From NCBI GenBank assembly GCA_029948255.1, contig JALIZF010001645.1:248001-312000 (forward strand): a stretch of DNA of 64,000 nucleotides. Reading direction: 5' to 3'. Position 1 is the stretch's first letter; the number at the start of each line of letters is the position of its first letter. This document shows positions 61,524-64,000 of the stretch, one piece after another. Source of the stretch: Telmatactis stephensoni. Lineage: Eukaryota > Cnidaria > Anthozoa > Actiniaria > Isophelliidae. The notes under the pieces are model-generated. The model saw nothing but the letters and a program-made list of their open reading frames with translations. It ran no database searches and was not told the origin of the DNA. Position numbers and translations under genes: made by a program.

Positions 61524-62662
61524 CTCTAGATCTAGGCAATTAAAAAGACATTCAATCCCGTAACAGATTTCCTCATCTTTATTGAAGCGACGAGTCACCG
61601 ATATGTACCCTTTCGTCACGAATCCAGCTGGCACAACTTAACTTCATATAAAAAGAGCTGAAAACGAGCGTTCAAGTACCGAACGGTTTTTTAATCGTTC
61701 TCGATCGTAAGAGGTGTGACACGGTCCAAAAATGTTTTGAAATTTTGAGGTTATGTGTATTAGAATTCTACACAAAGAAAAAGAACATATCTCTGCCACA
61801 TCTAAACCCCGCGTGTTCGCTTTTGTGACGAAGCAACCACACCCGTCTTCGTTTTGAAAGAGAGTCCTATGGCCTCGAGGTTCTGTCGCCTTGCGGAAAG
61901 TTAACAAAAGATAATAACACCAAGAACACTAAACTTATGACCATAAAAGATGATTTTCGGACTCCGTTACTAAGTGGTGTATTATCTTAATTGTGGTTTC
62001 GACGTAAGTGGTTGGCTAATAAGTGTTTACTGTTAAGCCTGTAAACATTTTCGCTTCATTGAGAAAGCCAAAAAGACTTCTTTTTCTAACTAAAAAAATC
62101 GTCATTTTGGCAAATGCATGAAGGCCTCTAGTTTGCAGCAGTCAGAGTGAATTTGGGTTTTTCAAGGATTGCTTTAGCTCTTATGAACGTTTTATTGTTA
62201 ATAGAAATATAAGTGTTATTTTCGTCAAGTTACGCATGGATAAGAAAGCCATTTGTCTTGGTATCTTTGCCATCTGACTAGGAACTTTGGCGGTTATTTT
62301 AGCTACAAAGGAAATTGTTTTAATGCATTTCACTTTATAACACGGTTAGTTGATCACTTTCAGAGCAAGACATGAAAAGTTTTTTTATAAGAAGCTTAGT
62401 ACTCATAATAGTTAGTAGTAGATGCTACACCCATTGTTCTCTTTTGTTCTTTATAATCAACTAGTATTATTCTTTCACGGGTTAAATAAAGTCAAGGCTC
62501 GGTTGTTCGAAAGACGATTAGCGTTACTATGATTAAATCTAAAGAAAACCATTGACCCAGGATCGATTAGCTTTAATCGCCCTTAATTTGAACAACTGGG
62601 CCCTGTACTCTAGTACAAACTAAATAGTCATCTTTCTTTTTTTCACGGTCTAAATTGATCAC

Positions 62663-62880
62663 AAAGAAGAAGAAGAATTAAGAAAAAGAAGAATTAAGAA
62701 GAAGAAGAAGAAGCCAGAAGAAGAAGAAAAATTAAGAAGAAGCCGAAGAAGAAGAAGAAGAAGAAGAAGAAGAAGAAGAAGAAAAAGGAGAAGAAGAAGA
62801 AGAAGTAGTAGTAGTAGTAGCAGTAGTAGTAGTACAAGAAGAGATGACAAGAAGAAGTACAAGAAGAAGTACCATGCAGA
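62663..62880. repeat. (GAA)n / (GTA)n microsatellite
   Basis: Imperfect GAA array with a short AGT/GTA stretch at about 62804-62833 and diverging AGAAGTACAAG units after it. Confidence 0.9.
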
Positions 62881-64000
62881 AGAAGTACGTACAAGAAGCC
62901 AGACAAGCCGAAAATTTAAGCGGAAACTGGTTGCATAAATTCTAACGCCGGCCATGGCGAAAATTTATCACATTTAATTATACTATAAATAGATACGAAT
63001 ATATAATTATAACGTATAATTGTCGTAATACCATTAACAAAGCGGTCAGCCAAACTCAGTCGAAGCTGAGGACAATGTAAGATAAGCCTGTCCGACCCAG
63101 TCGAGGCGTTTCGAGGTCTACCTCAAGAATTACCCTGCGGAGCAGAGGATTTTATAAACCTTCTCCAACTGCCAGGGTATCTCAAGAATAGGCTTGCTTG
63201 AACAAACAGGCCTTTGTTATCTAAAAGCCTTTTTAAAACCAAAAACAACAAACAAAAAAGCGTTTATTGCTGTCAAATTGACAACTGAATATCGCCAGAT
63301 CAAAGCCTACCAAACTCAGTTGTTGACATTATATTCTACAAGGGCCCACACAGGTGAATCGGTATCGATAGTACATATATTTTTATATCTCACGTATAAA
63401 TTAATATTTGTAGTGATTTTTCTAATTAATGCCACTCCTCTAGCCTATCAGTTTAAGCTTCCGGCTCACCCTGGGCGAGTTAGCTTCAGGAGTAGACAGG
63501 AATTCAAGTCGAAATTTGATGACCGAACAAAGCTTTTAACAAAATAAACAATTCAGTTTTGAATGTTTGTGAATTTTTTTATAGAAAGGAATATTAAAAT
63601 TTTGTCTGGGTTTTGAACTTATGGATTACTTGAAGCTTATTTCAACTATATGGGGTGTACATAAAGTTGAAGGGGTACTCTTAGAGGTGATTGTAAGAAA
63701 AGCCAGATCTGTTTGATCTCATACGTTTATTAAGTTGATTCTCGAATTTTTAATAGTCTTTGTTGGAACCTTTTTAGGGTAGCTGAGCTTGACGGCTTCT
63801 TACCTTTCATCGTAGTCCAATTTCTGTTCAAAAATTAGAATAAATTGACATGCAATTATTTTTTTCTTGGTGTTTCAACAGACCGGAAAATTACAAGGCG
63901 ACCATAATTCCGATGCACCAACGAACACAATCCGTAAGACCTGAGCAAATAAACCTAATCGCTCAACAAACCAAACCCATTTTACACCACCACAAAGCCC

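Larger units (their letters stand above)
57355..64000. other. Region without a recognised gene
   Basis: Several short open frames were read, none with a recognisable domain. The region holds microsatellites (59404-59555, 62663-62880) and a TTAA-flanked element (60670-61523). Possible isolated exons at 59077-59137 and from 63882 are discussed under rejected items. Confidence 0.5.

Noticed and set aside
63194..63547. 117-codon plus-strand frame as a gene
   Set aside because: No recognisable domain, no promoter or splice context, composition typical of random AT-rich frames.
63882..64000. Possible exon running off the right edge after TTTCTTGGTGTTTCAACAG
   Set aside because: Good acceptor and open to the end of the window, but only 119 bases, low-complexity composition and no recognisable homology.

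Overview
The window looks like nuclear DNA of an early-branching animal, most likely an anthozoan cnidarian such as a stony coral. The evidence is intron-rich genes with GT-AG introns, proteins aligning end to end with vertebrate orthologues, AT-rich intergenic DNA packed with palindromic non-autonomous transposons (MITEs) and tRNA-derived SINEs, and a class A GPCR in a small duplicated locus. No species can be named from sequence alone.

Layout. (1) 1,718-19,429, minus: 25 recognisable exons of NAA35, the auxiliary subunit of the NatC N-terminal acetyltransferase. Its last ~100 codons were not found and probably lie left of the window. The introns carry many MITEs and SINEs. (2) 21,259-29,220: a locus around one intact single-exon class A GPCR (24,355-25,578, minus). 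It has been tandemly duplicated, partly deleted and partly inverted, leaving GPCR relics at 21,545-21,757, 26,568-26,612 and 27,455-27,530. (3) 29,220-36,530: gene-poor DNA with MITEs and a ~1.4 kb minisatellite of 55-bp units. (4) 36,673-45,894, minus: a three-exon gene of the CCPG1/PBXIP1 family (ER-phagy receptor type). It has an N-terminal LIR motif, an acidic cytosolic region, one membrane segment, a long basic coiled coil and C-terminal W-F-R-A repeats. Several frameshifts and one in-frame stop interrupt it in this sequence. (5) 49,242-49,418, minus: a 58-residue PIGBOS1 microprotein, head to head with (6) PIGB, GPI mannosyltransferase 3 (49,748-53,554, plus, six exons). (7) 54,686-56,329, minus: a three-exon CKS cell-cycle gene. 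(8) 57,000-64,000: microsatellites and transposons with no recognisable gene.

The main biological point is the neighbourhood. PIGB, PIGBOS1 and CCPG1 are also neighbours on human 15q21.3. The human relatives of the other genes fall in two further regions: PBXIP1 with CKS1B at 1q21.3, and NAA35 with CKS2 at 9q21-22. The window therefore looks like one ancestral linkage block that vertebrates split among paralogous chromosomes. Three adjacent products act at the ER: GPI synthesis (PIGB), mitochondria-ER contact and unfolded-protein signalling (PIGBOS1), and ER-phagy (CCPG1). All homology statements come from reading translations against remembered families; no database search was run.
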